Positions 25,579 to 34,442 of a stretch of 64,000 nucleotides of DNA are shown in pieces. The position numbers were made by a program, and so were the translations under genes. Within the stretch, counting starts at the first letter, position 1. The number at the start of each line of letters is the position of its first letter. Location: contig OZ257136.1 in assembly GCA_965278995.1 (NCBI GenBank), forward strand, positions 3,720,001 through 3,784,000, given 5' to 3'. The DNA comes from JADJYF01 sp965278995. GTDB lineage: Bacteria > Pseudomonadota > Gammaproteobacteria > Ga0077536. The notes beneath the pieces were generated by a model. It was not told the origin of the DNA, made no database searches, and saw only the letters and a program-made list of their open reading frames with translations.

Positions 25579-27147
25579 TCAGGCAACTGAACGCCGCTGC
25601 TCGCGCCAGTACGGCTCACGCAGCGTTTTCTTGGCGACCTTGCCGCTGCCAGTCATCGGGAAGGCCGTGTGGAAATCGATCGATTTCGGGATCTTGTAGC
25701 CAGCCAGGTTGCCACGGCAGTGCTCGATCAGCGCTTCGGCACTGACCTCCGCGCCTGCGGCCAGAACCACACAGGCTTTTACCGCTTCGCCCCAACGTTC
25801 ATCCGGCACACCAATCACGGCAGCTGCCGCGACAGCCGGATGAGTCGACAAGACCGATTCAATCTCGGTCGAGTAAATGTTCTCACCGCCGGAGACAATC
25901 ATGTCTTTCAGGCGATCGTGCAGATAGTAGAGACCGTCGGCATCGCGGATGGCGATGTCGCCACTGTGATACCAGCCTTGGTCAAACGTCGCGCGGGTCA
26001 CCTCCGGCTTGTTCCAGTAGCCGCTGGCCAGTGACGGCGAACGGATCAGCAACTCACCGGGACTGCCGTCAGGCACGACATTGCCCTGGTCGTCGACTAT
26101 CTTCAGCGCGATCAGTGGTAGCGGCCGACCGCAGGCGCGAAGTTTGTCTTCGTGCTCGAGGTCGTGTTCGGCCGGTCGAAGCAGCGTCACTGCGCCGGAC
26201 GTCTCAGTCGCTCCATAGAACTGCATGAATTCACACGGCATGGCGGCGAGCGCGCGCTTGATGAGCCCGAGCGAGATCGGCGAGCCGGCGTACATCACCA
26301 GCCTCAGCGAGGAAAAGTCCGTGGTTGCTGCCTGCGGATGATCGAGCAGCATCTGGATCATCGCCGGTGCGAATGCCGTGATGGTCGGCCGCAGTTCCGC
26401 GATCGAAGCCAACGCGGCGCTTGGTTCGAACTGGCGCTCGACAATGACGGTCATGCCGTTATAGAGCGATTGCAGCGAGAGACCTATCGCAAGCAGGTGA
26501 AAATTCGGCAGCGCGACCAGGAAACGGTCAGCGCCGTGCCAACTGAGTGCCGGTTCGAAGTGCTCACATAAACGCATGTGATTGAAATTGTCGTGCGTGA
26601 TCACGACGCCTTTCGGGTCACCGGTGGTGCCTGAGGTATAGAGCTGGATCGCACCGGCGTCCATCGCCACCGGTGGACACGGCAGGGCCGAATGCTGGTC
26701 TGCCCACAGGCGGAACGGATCATCCTCGCCCAGTGTGCGATCGACCGCCTGCGCCGGCACGCTGAGACCTGTCTCGGTCTGCAGTGCCGCCCATAATTCG
26801 GCGAATTCCGGTTCGACGAATGCGAATCGCGCACCGCAATTGGCCAGCACCCGGCACAGTTCGGGCGGCGACAAGCGCCAGTTCAAGGGGCAGAAACACG
26901 CCCCGCGCTTGACCGTGCCGAACAGCGCGATGAAGTAGTCGTCTGAATTCTTGCCGAGATAGGCAACCCGGTCGGCCTCGCCGACGCCGCCGGTGGCGAG
27001 GCCGTGGGCGACCTGGTTGCTGAGCTTCTCCAGTTCGCTGTAACTCGTCTCGACGCCAGCGTGCAACAAGGCAGGACGTGTTGGCGCCAAGTCTGCGTAG
27101 TAGCGGCAGTAGTCACCGAGCGTGCGGATTTCCTGATACACCCACAT
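25579..27147 (-). CDS. AMP-forming acyl-CoA ligase (candidate AliA)
   Basis: 522 residues of the ANL adenylating superfamily: P-loop-like AIQLYTSGTTGDPKGVVITH (about 160-180), MQFYGATETSGAVT, YHSGDIAIRDADG, RLKDMIVSGGENIYSTEIE, and the C-terminal catalytic Lys in GSGKVAKKTLRE. ATG 27147 sits behind GGGGAGGGG. It activates a carboxylic acid to its CoA thioester with ATP. With badHI-like genes on the same island and a shared operator in its promoter region, cyclohexanecarboxylate or a relative is a reasonable substrate, by inference only. Confidence 0.87.
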   Translation of the reverse strand: MWVYQEIRTLGDYCRYYADLAPTRPALLHAGVETSYSELEKLSNQVAHGLATGGVGEADRVAYLGKNSDDYFIALFGTVKRGACFCPLNWRLSPPELCRVLANCGARFAFVEPEFAELWAALQTETGLSVPAQAVDRTLGEDDPFRLWADQHSALPCPPVAMDAGAIQLYTSGTTGDPKGVVITHDNFNHMRLCEHFEPALSWHGADRFLVALPNFHLLAIGLSLQSLYNGMTVIVERQFEPSAALASIAELRPTITAFAPAMIQMLLDHPQAATTDFSSLRLVMYAGSPISLGLIKRALAAMPCEFMQFYGATETSGAVTLLRPAEHDLEHEDKLRACGRPLPLIALKIVDDQGNVVPDGSPGELLIRSPSLASGYWNKPEVTRATFDQGWYHSGDIAIRDADGLYYLHDRLKDMIVSGGENIYSTEIESVLSTHPAVAAAAVIGVPDERWGEAVKACVVLAAGAEVSAEALIEHCRGNLAGYKIPKSIDFHTAFPMTGSGKVAKKTLREPYWREQRRSVA

Positions 27148-27193
27148 CGTTGCGCCCCTCCCCGGCACGCAGTCCCGCGAATATCGTAATCAT

Positions 27194-27206
27194 GCGTACT
27201 ATATGC
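27194..27206. promoter_or_regulatory. Putative MarR (BadR-like) operator, site 3
   Basis: GCGTA-CTA-TATGC; the other strand reads GCATATAGTACGC inside TTAGCATATAGTACGCATG, matching site 1 in 17 of 19 positions. It lies in the 110-bp divergent region between the ligase (minus) and the reductase (plus). TACTAT occupies the same place as the -10 box at site 2. Confidence 0.6.
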
Positions 27207-27257
27207 TAAGTTATTTTGCCTCGCCAGGGTTGGGGCAGCGCCGCGGGGAGCGTCGAT

Positions 27258-28328
27258 ATGGGCCTGATCAGCAAGCTATTCGGTCAAAGCGTCAGTACGG
27301 TGACGGCGCGACCGTCGGCGATCGCTTTCGCGGTAAAACGTGACGAATCGATCCTCGAAGCGGCGCTCGCGCAAGGCATCGCGTTCCCGCACAGCTGTAC
27401 GGTCGGCACCTGCGGATCGTGCAAATGCCGCCTGCTCAGCGGTCGCATCCGCGAGATTTCGAACTTCGGCTATGTGTTGACCGCAGCCGAGCTGCAGAGC
27501 GGTGTCATCCTCGCCTGCCAGGCCGCTGCGCGCACTGATCTCGAACTCGACGTGCCCGGGCTGGCCGACAAGCGCCTGCATCCCGTGGCCGACTACACCG
27601 GCACGATAGTGGACTCGTTGGCGCTGACGCACGATATCCGCAAAGTCTCCGTGAAGCTGTCGCGACCGCTGCGTTTCGACGCCGGCCAGTATGCGCAACT
27701 CAGCGTCGATTCGATCCATGGCGCACGGGCCTATTCGTTTGCGATGAAGCCAGAGACCGACGGCAATACGCTCGTTTCGTTTTTCATTCGCCATGTGCCG
27801 GGCGGCACTTTCACCGACGCGCTGTTCGCCGGTGCATTCGACAACACACCGCTCAAGGTCCACGGACCGTGCGGAAATTTCTGGTTGCGCGAGAGTCGAG
27901 CGCCGCTGATCGGCATTGCCGGCGGCAGCGGGCTTGCGCCGTTACTGGCAATACTGGATGCCGCTGCCGCGCGCCAGATCGGGCGCCCATGCGTGATCCT
28001 GTTTGGCGCGCGAACGCAAGCTGACCTCTACGCGCTGGATGATTTCCGCGCTCTCGGCGCGGCCTGGAACGGGACGTTCCAGTTCGTCCCGGTACTTTCC
28101 GCAGAACCCGCCGACAGTGACTGGCGCGGCGCGCGCGGGCTGGTAACTGAACATATCGCCCTCGCTGCGGGCACGCTGGCCACAGGCGATACAGAAGCTT
28201 ACCTGTGCGGGCCACCGCCGATGATCGACGCCGCTCTGCCGGTGCTCACCGGTCTCGGTCTACAGACGATGAACGTGCATATGGACAAGTTCCTCGACGG
28301 CAGTCACGGCTTGAGCCGGCAGGCCTGA
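27258..28328 (+). CDS. Oxygenase reductase: [2Fe-2S] ferredoxin plus FAD/NAD domains
   Basis: 356 residues. The N-terminal plant-type ferredoxin binds [2Fe-2S] through CTVGTCGSCKC (about 49-59) and the fourth Cys in ILACQAA. The flavin domain has RAYSFAMKP (RxYS motif), and the NAD domain has GIAGGSGLAPLL and YLCGPPPMID. It transfers electrons from NADH to an oxygenase, most likely the Rieske alpha/beta pair encoded 3-5 kb downstream on the same strand. ATG 27258 follows GGGGAG; the longer TTG start is less likely. First gene of the run to 37482. Confidence 0.9.
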   Translation: MGLISKLFGQSVSTVTARPSAIAFAVKRDESILEAALAQGIAFPHSCTVGTCGSCKCRLLSGRIREISNFGYVLTAAELQSGVILACQAAARTDLELDVPGLADKRLHPVADYTGTIVDSLALTHDIRKVSVKLSRPLRFDAGQYAQLSVDSIHGARAYSFAMKPETDGNTLVSFFIRHVPGGTFTDALFAGAFDNTPLKVHGPCGNFWLRESRAPLIGIAGGSGLAPLLAILDAAAARQIGRPCVILFGARTQADLYALDDFRALGAAWNGTFQFVPVLSAEPADSDWRGARGLVTEHIALAAGTLATGDTEAYLCGPPPMIDAALPVLTGLGLQTMNVHMDKFLDGSHGLSRQA

Positions 28329-28354
28329 CACGCGCACAGCAGAGTGGACTTCGC

Positions 28355-29536
28355 ATGACAGCAGAACCGGGCAAGAACACCGCAGCCCCTGCGCTACGCT
28401 GGGACAAAAACGATCTCGAACCGCGCATTGCGCACGTCCTCGAGCGCAAACTGCGGCTGCGCGCACTCGGGCCGTACCGCGCGCGCAGCGACAGCGACGT
28501 ACGAACCATGCTCATGCGTCTGTTTGCCGCTCATGAATTGTCCGGCATCCGTATTGAAGCGCTGGCGCGCATGACCGGTGGAGCCTCGAAAGAGCAGTTC
28601 GCGTTCATGCTTCATCACGACGGCTGTCGCGCCGGCGAGCGACTGGTGCTGCGCATGGACCCGCGCCAGAGCATTGTCGAAACCTGTCGCGGCCGAGAAA
28701 GCCAGGTACTCGCCGCAATGGCTGGCGTGGTCCCGGTGCCGCCGGTGCGTTTTGTCGATGCCGATGGCGAACACCTGGGCCAGCCCGGCCTGATTACGGC
28801 GTTCGTTCCCGGGGTAACCCGGCCAAGCGAGCTCGCCGGCCGCTCAGTCTCGGGTATCGGGACCCGTTTCGATGCCTGGATCGACCGCCTCGCGCCACAA
28901 TTCGTCGATAATCTCGCCCATATCCATGCGTTCGACTGGCACGCGGCCGCCCTGCCTGATTTCGCTGTGCCGGCGCCCGGCACACGTCAGGCTGCACTGC
29001 GCCAGGTCAACTGGTGGGCGCGTGCCTGGGAACAGGATGTCGTCGAAGCCATACCCATCGTCAGCCTGGCCGAGCGCTGGTTGCGCGAACACGCACCGGT
29101 CTGCTCGGCACCGGTCATGGTTCACGCCGACTACCGCATCGGTAATTTCATGTTCGAGGAACCGAGTGGACGCTTCTCGGCAGTGCTCGACTGGGAGATG
29201 GCACACATCGGCGATTTCCATGAAGATCTTGCCTGGTCCGTACAGCGTCTGTTCGGCACCTGGCGTGACGATGGCGAGCTGCTGATCTCGGGTCTGCTGC
29301 CACGCGGTGAGTTTTTCGCGCACTACGAGGCGGCCAGCGGGCGACGCATCGATCTGACCACCGTGCGTTACTACGAAGTGCTGAACGCGTACAAATGCGC
29401 CACGATCAATCTGGCCACTGGTCTGCGTGCGGCGACCGAAAGTCTGAGCCATCAGGATCTGCTGCTGAACTGGCTGGCGTGTGCAGGGGCGGTGTTTCTT
29501 GCCCAGATAGTCGAACTCATCCAGGGAGCTGACTGA
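28355..29536 (+). CDS. APH-fold phosphotransferase, second copy
   Basis: 393 residues. Kinase-like features: TGGASKEQFAFML (nucleotide loop), LVLRMDPRQS (Lys/Arg strand), VMVHADYRIGNFMFEE catalytic loop (Asp, about residue 257) and VLDWEMAHIGDFHEDLAW metal site. The HADYRIGN motif is typical of the ACAD10-like family. ATG 28355 is preferred to an upstream GTG that overlaps the reductase. Its stop overlaps the next start (TGATG), so the two are translationally coupled. Confidence 0.82.
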   Translation: MTAEPGKNTAAPALRWDKNDLEPRIAHVLERKLRLRALGPYRARSDSDVRTMLMRLFAAHELSGIRIEALARMTGGASKEQFAFMLHHDGCRAGERLVLRMDPRQSIVETCRGRESQVLAAMAGVVPVPPVRFVDADGEHLGQPGLITAFVPGVTRPSELAGRSVSGIGTRFDAWIDRLAPQFVDNLAHIHAFDWHAAALPDFAVPAPGTRQAALRQVNWWARAWEQDVVEAIPIVSLAERWLREHAPVCSAPVMVHADYRIGNFMFEEPSGRFSAVLDWEMAHIGDFHEDLAWSVQRLFGTWRDDGELLISGLLPRGEFFAHYEAASGRRIDLTTVRYYEVLNAYKCATINLATGLRAATESLSHQDLLLNWLACAGAVFLAQIVELIQGAD

Positions 29537-30036
29537 TGCTGCCCGATATTGATCTGCGTCTGACCAGTGTGCTCAAAGCACTGAACGAAGTGATTCTCCC
29601 TGCGCTGCCGGACGATCAATCGATGGCTCGCGAACAGGCTCATCTCGTTGTCGCTCATCTCGGCATCATTGCCGTGCAATGGAAGCATGCACTCAAGTTC
29701 GAACTCGCCGCCTACGATGCGATGCGGAGCCTGGCGCAGACCTTGCGCCCCCACGCCGGAGCTGACTCCGAGCGCATCGATGCCGCGCTCGACGGCGCAA
29801 ACACGCTCGATCGCAGCAACTATTGTCAGGTCAGCGCCGCGGCGCGTGAACTCGGTGCTCTTGTTGCCGAAGTCATCGACGACGACGGATCGACAGCAGC
29901 AATGGATGTTTCACTGCAGGCCGCGGTGCTGGCGCATGCCAAGCAACAGGCACTGCGCGAACGCGCCTGGTTCGCGGCCTGCGCGCTTGACCCCGATGCC
30001 GCTAGAATGCCGTCGTTCGAGACCCTGCTGAGCTGA
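29536..30036 (+). CDS. Uncharacterised helical protein coupled to the kinase
   Basis: 166 residues with no motif I can name; it is composed of amphipathic helices (LTSVLKALNEVILPAL, AHLVVAHLGIIAVQWKHALKFEL, AVLAHAKQQALRERAW). No signal peptide or membrane segment. The start overlaps the kinase stop by one base, suggesting a stoichiometric partner. Small helical proteins often follow this type of phosphotransferase in catabolic clusters, so it may be a kinase accessory subunit. Confidence 0.65.
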   Translation: MLPDIDLRLTSVLKALNEVILPALPDDQSMAREQAHLVVAHLGIIAVQWKHALKFELAAYDAMRSLAQTLRPHAGADSERIDAALDGANTLDRSNYCQVSAAARELGALVAEVIDDDGSTAAMDVSLQAAVLAHAKQQALRERAWFAACALDPDAARMPSFETLLS

Positions 30037-30089
30037 GCATGCCGGCAGGCCAGCCCATAACCATCGATCATTGACCCGGAGAGCAGCGC

Positions 30090-30938
30090 ATGGATTTCGG
30101 CGTCGTCAGTCACAATACGGAGTACGGCATCCGCCCCGACGACTGCGCACGCGCAGCCGAAGCACGCGGTTACGAATCGATCTGGTTCCCGGAACATACG
30201 CATATTCCGGCCAGCCGGGACACCCCCTACCCGCTCGGTGGCGAGCTGCCGAAACAGTATTCGCATTTCATGGATCCGTTCGTCTCGATGATGGCCGCTG
30301 CCGGCGCGACGTCCCGCATCCGCGTCGGCTCGGGCGTGTGCCTGTTGATCGAGCACGACCCGATAGTCGTCGCGAAAGCGATAGCAACTCTCGATCACCT
30401 TTCGCACGGACGCATCATGTTCGGCATCGGCGGCGGCTGGAACCGCGAAGAGATGGCCAATCACGGCACACGTTTCGAGGATCGCTGGCGCATCCTGCGC
30501 GAACGGGTCGCCGCGATAAAGGCTATCTGGACCGCAGAGGAATCGAGTTTTCACGGTCAGTTCGTCAACTTCGATCGCATCTGGTGTTATCCCAAGCCGG
30601 TGCAGCGCCCGCATCCACCGGTACTGCTGGGTGCGGTCAGCGGCGCCGGCCTGCAACGTGTGGTCGATTACTGTGACGGCTGGCTGCTGGTCGATCCGCG
30701 TGGTGGCGCGCTGCAGAAAGCACAACAGGAATTGCGCGTCCGCGCCGACAAAGCGGGGCGTGATCCGGCTGGCATTCCAATCACGGTATTCCTGGCGTTA
30801 CCCATGACCAGCGAACTGCTCGACGAGTACGCCGCAGCAGGCGTCGCGCGCATAGTGCAATTCCTGCCGCCGGACACCGAGAAGGATGCGATGCAGGTCA
30901 TGGATGCCAGTGCTGCCATGATCGCGCGCTACGCCTGA
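30090..30938 (+). CDS. Luciferase-like (LLM class) flavin/F420-dependent oxidoreductase
   Basis: 282 residues of the LLM family: GYESIWFPEHTHIPASR (about 29-45), RIRVGSGVCLLIEHDPIVVAKAIATLD, GRIMFGIGGGWNREEM and PVQRPHPPVLLGAV are diagnostic. The length and these segments match the branch often annotated as TIGR03619 F420-dependent oxidoreductases, though FMN use cannot be excluded. It precedes the Rieske alpha gene by 28 nt. Confidence 0.85.
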   Translation: MDFGVVSHNTEYGIRPDDCARAAEARGYESIWFPEHTHIPASRDTPYPLGGELPKQYSHFMDPFVSMMAAAGATSRIRVGSGVCLLIEHDPIVVAKAIATLDHLSHGRIMFGIGGGWNREEMANHGTRFEDRWRILRERVAAIKAIWTAEESSFHGQFVNFDRIWCYPKPVQRPHPPVLLGAVSGAGLQRVVDYCDGWLLVDPRGGALQKAQQELRVRADKAGRDPAGIPITVFLALPMTSELLDEYAAAGVARIVQFLPPDTEKDAMQVMDASAAMIARYA

Positions 30939-30966
30939 ACAATCATGAATACCCCATGACTGCCCC

Positions 30967-32229
30967 ATGAATGCGATAGATCCCTGCGTCCATGAGGATC
31001 CGGCCAGCGGCCTGTTTCGCGTCGCGCGGCGCGCCTTCACCGAAACCGACATTCTCGCCATCGAAAGGGAACGGGTGTTCAGCCGCTGCTGGCTCTATGT
31101 CGGCCATGACTCGGAGATTGCGGCGCCGGGCGACTTCCTGACCCGTCGCGTCGGCGGACGAGAAGTCATTTTCACGCGCGGCCGTGACGACGTCGTCCGC
31201 TGTTTCTTCAACACTTGCCCGCATCGTGGCGCGATGGTCTGTCGCGAACGCGCCGGCAACGGCGCGATGTTCCGCTGCTTCTATCACTCGTGGGCGTTCA
31301 ATCTCGAAGGCCGGCTGGTCAATCGACCCGGTGACGAGGATTACGCGCCCGGCACCCGGCGTGACGGACTCCACGATCTCGTTGCGGTACCACGCCTGGC
31401 ACAGTATCGCGGCCTGTATTTCATTCATTTTCAGCGCGACGGGGAAGACCTCGTCAGCTATCTGGCCGGTTCCATCGAATTCATTGACCTCGTGATGGAT
31501 CAGGGCGAAGCCGGCATGGAAATTGTCGGCGGTACGCAGGAATATGGTTTCGAGGCGAACTGGAAACTGCTGTGCGAAAACAGCATCGACGGCTATCACG
31601 GCCTGCCCACCCATGCGAGCTATTTCGATTATCTCAAGTCGAAGCCGGGTGGCCTGGTCGACATCGTGCTGAATGGCGACGCGTTCGATCTCGGTAACGG
31701 CCATGCCGTCGTGCAATACACCGCGCCATGGGGTCGCCCGATAGCGCAGACCGTGCCGGCCTGGGGCGACGATGGCGCACGCGAAGTGGCCGCGAGCAAA
31801 GCGCGCCTGGTCGAGCGTTACGGCACGGCACGTGCGGAACGCATCGCCACCACCAATCGCAATATGCTCATCTTTCCCAATTTCGTCTTGAACGACATCA
31901 TGGCGATCACGCTCCGCACGTTCCATCCCGACGCGCCCGACAGCCAGCAGGTCAATGCCTGGACCCTGGCGCCTGTCGGCGAATCGCCGGCCATGCGTGA
32001 GCGACGTCTGTTCAATTTTCTCGAGTTCCTCGGCCCCGGTGGCTTCGCCACGCCAGACGACTGTGAAGCGCTGGCACTATGTCAGCGTGGGTACGGCAAA
32101 AGCGGCGCAGGTGGCTGGAACGATATCTCCAAGGGTTATCAGAATCCGCGCCCGAAAGTCGATGATGAAGCGCAGATCCGGGTGTTCTGGCGCGAGTGGC
32201 AACGGCGCCTGCTGGAGACCGGTGCATGA
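30967..32229 (+). CDS. Rieske non-haem iron dioxygenase, alpha subunit
   Basis: 420 residues. The Rieske cluster is bound by Cys84-x-His86 (TCPHRG) and Cys104-x2-His107 (RCFYHSW). The mononuclear iron site is in NSIDGYHGLPTH with His211 and His216 and a distal Asp. It hydroxylates an aromatic ring to a cis-dihydrodiol or cleaves a substituent, using electrons from the reductase at 27258. The stop overlaps the beta-subunit ATG by 4 bp. Confidence 0.94.
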   Translation: MNAIDPCVHEDPASGLFRVARRAFTETDILAIERERVFSRCWLYVGHDSEIAAPGDFLTRRVGGREVIFTRGRDDVVRCFFNTCPHRGAMVCRERAGNGAMFRCFYHSWAFNLEGRLVNRPGDEDYAPGTRRDGLHDLVAVPRLAQYRGLYFIHFQRDGEDLVSYLAGSIEFIDLVMDQGEAGMEIVGGTQEYGFEANWKLLCENSIDGYHGLPTHASYFDYLKSKPGGLVDIVLNGDAFDLGNGHAVVQYTAPWGRPIAQTVPAWGDDGAREVAASKARLVERYGTARAERIATTNRNMLIFPNFVLNDIMAITLRTFHPDAPDSQQVNAWTLAPVGESPAMRERRLFNFLEFLGPGGFATPDDCEALALCQRGYGKSGAGGWNDISKGYQNPRPKVDDEAQIRVFWREWQRRLLETGA

Positions 32230-32735
32230 ACGAAGCCGACCGCGCAGGATCGCTCAGCGTCACGCGTGGCGAACTCGAAGAATTTCTGTACCACGAAGCC
32301 GCGCTGCTCGATGAATGGCGCCTGGAAGAATGGCTCGCTCTCTTCGCCGACGGTGCACGCTATCTGATCCCACCGGCAGGTGCGGGCAACGATGCCGATC
32401 CGGCAACAACGCTGTTCTACGTCGCCGACGATTATCATCGCCTGTGTGAACGGGTCAAACGACTGCGCAAGCGCACCGCACATGCCGAATTCCCACCCTC
32501 CCGCTGTCGGCGCATGATCAGCAACGTGCGTCTGCTCGGTGGTAACGACATGCATTTCGAAGTAGCGGCCAATTACGTCACCTGGCGCAGCAAGATGGGG
32601 CGTACCGATACGTTCTTCGGCCATCATGTCCATGTCATGACGCGAACTGCCGATGGTCTGCGAATCCTGTTGAAGACCACGTTCATCGACGCCGATGACA
32701 TCCGTGACCAGGGCAAGATCAGCATCATTCCTTGA
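32226..32735 (+). CDS. Rieske dioxygenase, beta subunit
   Basis: 169 residues, SnoaL-like cone fold of ring-hydroxylating dioxygenase beta subunits: EEFLYHEAALLDEWRLEEWLALF, then YLIP, PPSRCRRMISNVRL and the final LLKTTFIDADDI. The ATG lies within the alpha stop (ATGA). It forms the structural part of an alpha3beta3 oxygenase. The longer upstream frame is rejected because it would overlap alpha. Confidence 0.92.
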   Translation: MNEADRAGSLSVTRGELEEFLYHEAALLDEWRLEEWLALFADGARYLIPPAGAGNDADPATTLFYVADDYHRLCERVKRLRKRTAHAEFPPSRCRRMISNVRLLGGNDMHFEVAANYVTWRSKMGRTDTFFGHHVHVMTRTADGLRILLKTTFIDADDIRDQGKISIIP

Positions 32736-32770
32736 GCCATGACCATCGTTATACATAGCTTTCTGCTCAC

Positions 32771-33676
32771 GTGAGCGCCGATTTCTGCTACCGCCGCCTG
32801 GGCTATGTCGCGTTGAACGTTACCGACTACGCTCGGTCGCATGAGTTCTACCAGCACATCCTCGGCCTGCAGTACGAAGGGCCTGGGCCGGATGGCGAAT
32901 ACCTGTATCGCTGCAGCAAGCGTCATCACGACATTATTCTGCATCCGTCGACCCAATGCGGACTGCGCCGTATCGGCTGGGAAATGGCCAGCGAAGACGA
33001 CCTCCAGCGGCTGCGCCGGCACTTGACCGAAACGTTAGGACTGCCTGCGCACGACGTTCCGGCGGATGTCGCCGGCGCGCTTGGTCTTGCCAGCGCATTT
33101 CGCGTGTGCGAACCGAATACCGGCGCGGCTTTCGAGTACTACTGCGGCATGCGCCCGGCTGCCGCACCGTTCGCCGCGCGCGTGACCCGCATCGTGCGGC
33201 TCGGCCATGTCGTGCTCGGTACCGCAATGCATGCCGAGACCGAGCAGTATTTTCTCGATCAGCTCAACTTCCGTGCCTCCGATCGTATCGACGGCGCGGT
33301 AACGTTTCTACGTTGCTTTCCAAATCCGCGGCATCACTCCCTCGGCCTGAGCAAAGCTGCAGCCCCCTGCCTGCACCATGTCAATTTCATGGTTACGGAC
33401 ATCGATGACATCGGCAAAGCGCTCTATCGGCTGCGCAAGCACGATGTGCCGATAGTTTTCGGCCCGGGTCGTCATCCGCCATCCGAATCGATCTTTCTGT
33501 ATTTTCTCGACCCCGATGGCATGACGCTGGAATACAGTTTCGGCATGGAGGAGTTTCCGGAAGTGGATCCACGCTCGCCCCGATTGCTGCCGCTCGCGCT
33601 TGAATCGATCGATCATTGGGGCGCCGTACCCGATGCGCGTTTCGGTCAATCCGGGCCGATAGAGACATTGGCGTAA
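32771..33676 (+). CDS. Extradiol-type (VOC) ring-cleavage dioxygenase
   Basis: 301 residues, two VOC modules. The C-terminal, catalytic module shows the three ligands: His in RLGHVVLG (about 142), His in LHHVNFMV (about 199) and Glu in LEYSFGMEEF (about 257), as in type I extradiol dioxygenases. The N-terminal module (YRRLGYVALNVTDYARSHEFYQHILGL) lacks them, as usual. It would cleave the catechol formed by the Rieske enzyme and the SDR beside it. It begins with GTG at 32771; no earlier start is plausible. Confidence 0.88.
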   Translation: MSADFCYRRLGYVALNVTDYARSHEFYQHILGLQYEGPGPDGEYLYRCSKRHHDIILHPSTQCGLRRIGWEMASEDDLQRLRRHLTETLGLPAHDVPADVAGALGLASAFRVCEPNTGAAFEYYCGMRPAAAPFAARVTRIVRLGHVVLGTAMHAETEQYFLDQLNFRASDRIDGAVTFLRCFPNPRHHSLGLSKAAAPCLHHVNFMVTDIDDIGKALYRLRKHDVPIVFGPGRHPPSESIFLYFLDPDGMTLEYSFGMEEFPEVDPRSPRLLPLALESIDHWGAVPDARFGQSGPIETLA

Positions 33677-33683
33677 TCAGACC

Positions 33684-34442
33684 ATGATGCTGCGACTTGC
33701 CGGCAAGACCGCGATCGTGACTGGTGCCGTCGGCGGTATCGGGCTCGCCATCGCTGAAAGACTGGCCGCTGACGGCGCTACGCTATTTCTTGTCGACATC
33801 AGCGAAGACATCCATGCCGCTGCTAGACGAATCAGCGAGAATTCAGGCAATACCGCGCACGCGACTGTGTGCGATCTGAGCAATGAAGCTGCCGTACGTG
33901 AGCTCATCCGTGCAACGCAGGTGACTGCCGGGCGCATCGACATTCTCGTCAACAACGCCGGCGGCGGGGTAATCCGGCCGTTTCTCGAACACACGGCCGA
34001 GACCCTGCACCAAACCATCGATCGCAATCTGTGGACGGTTCTGTGGTGCTGCCATGCCGTGTTACCGGTGATGCTCGACCAAGGCGGCGGACGCATCATC
34101 AATATCGGCGCCGATTCTGTCCGCAATGGACTGCCGGAACACGCCGCCTATAACGCCGCGAAAGGCGGAGTGCACGCGCTGACAACCGGTCTCGCACGCG
34201 AGTTTGCCAAGAACGCGATCACCGTCAACACCGTCGCGCCATGCATGATTGCAACGCCGATGGTCGAACAATTGATGGCGAAAGACGACCCCTGGATCCG
34301 GCAGTTCAATGACGTCATTCCGATGGGTCGCCCGGGCACCATGGCCGAAGTCGCTTCGATGGTCGCTTACCTGGCGAGCGATGAAGCATCGTTTGTCACC
34401 GGCCAGGTCATCAGTGTGAACGGCGGCAGCACGATGCTGTGA
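33684..34442 (+). CDS. Short-chain dehydrogenase (candidate dihydrodiol dehydrogenase)
   Basis: 252 residues: TGAVGGIGLAI (about 14-24), ILVNNAGGGVIRPF, INIGADSVRNGLPEHAAYNAAKGG with the Tyr-x3-Lys pair, and a C-terminal SFVTGQVISVNGG. Located between the ring-cleavage dioxygenase and an amidohydrolase, it could re-aromatise a cis-dihydrodiol to a catechol, or act on a CoA ester. It overlaps the next gene by 4 bp. Confidence 0.87.
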   Translation: MMLRLAGKTAIVTGAVGGIGLAIAERLAADGATLFLVDISEDIHAAARRISENSGNTAHATVCDLSNEAAVRELIRATQVTAGRIDILVNNAGGGVIRPFLEHTAETLHQTIDRNLWTVLWCCHAVLPVMLDQGGGRIINIGADSVRNGLPEHAAYNAAKGGVHALTTGLAREFAKNAITVNTVAPCMIATPMVEQLMAKDDPWIRQFNDVIPMGRPGTMAEVASMVAYLASDEASFVTGQVISVNGGSTML

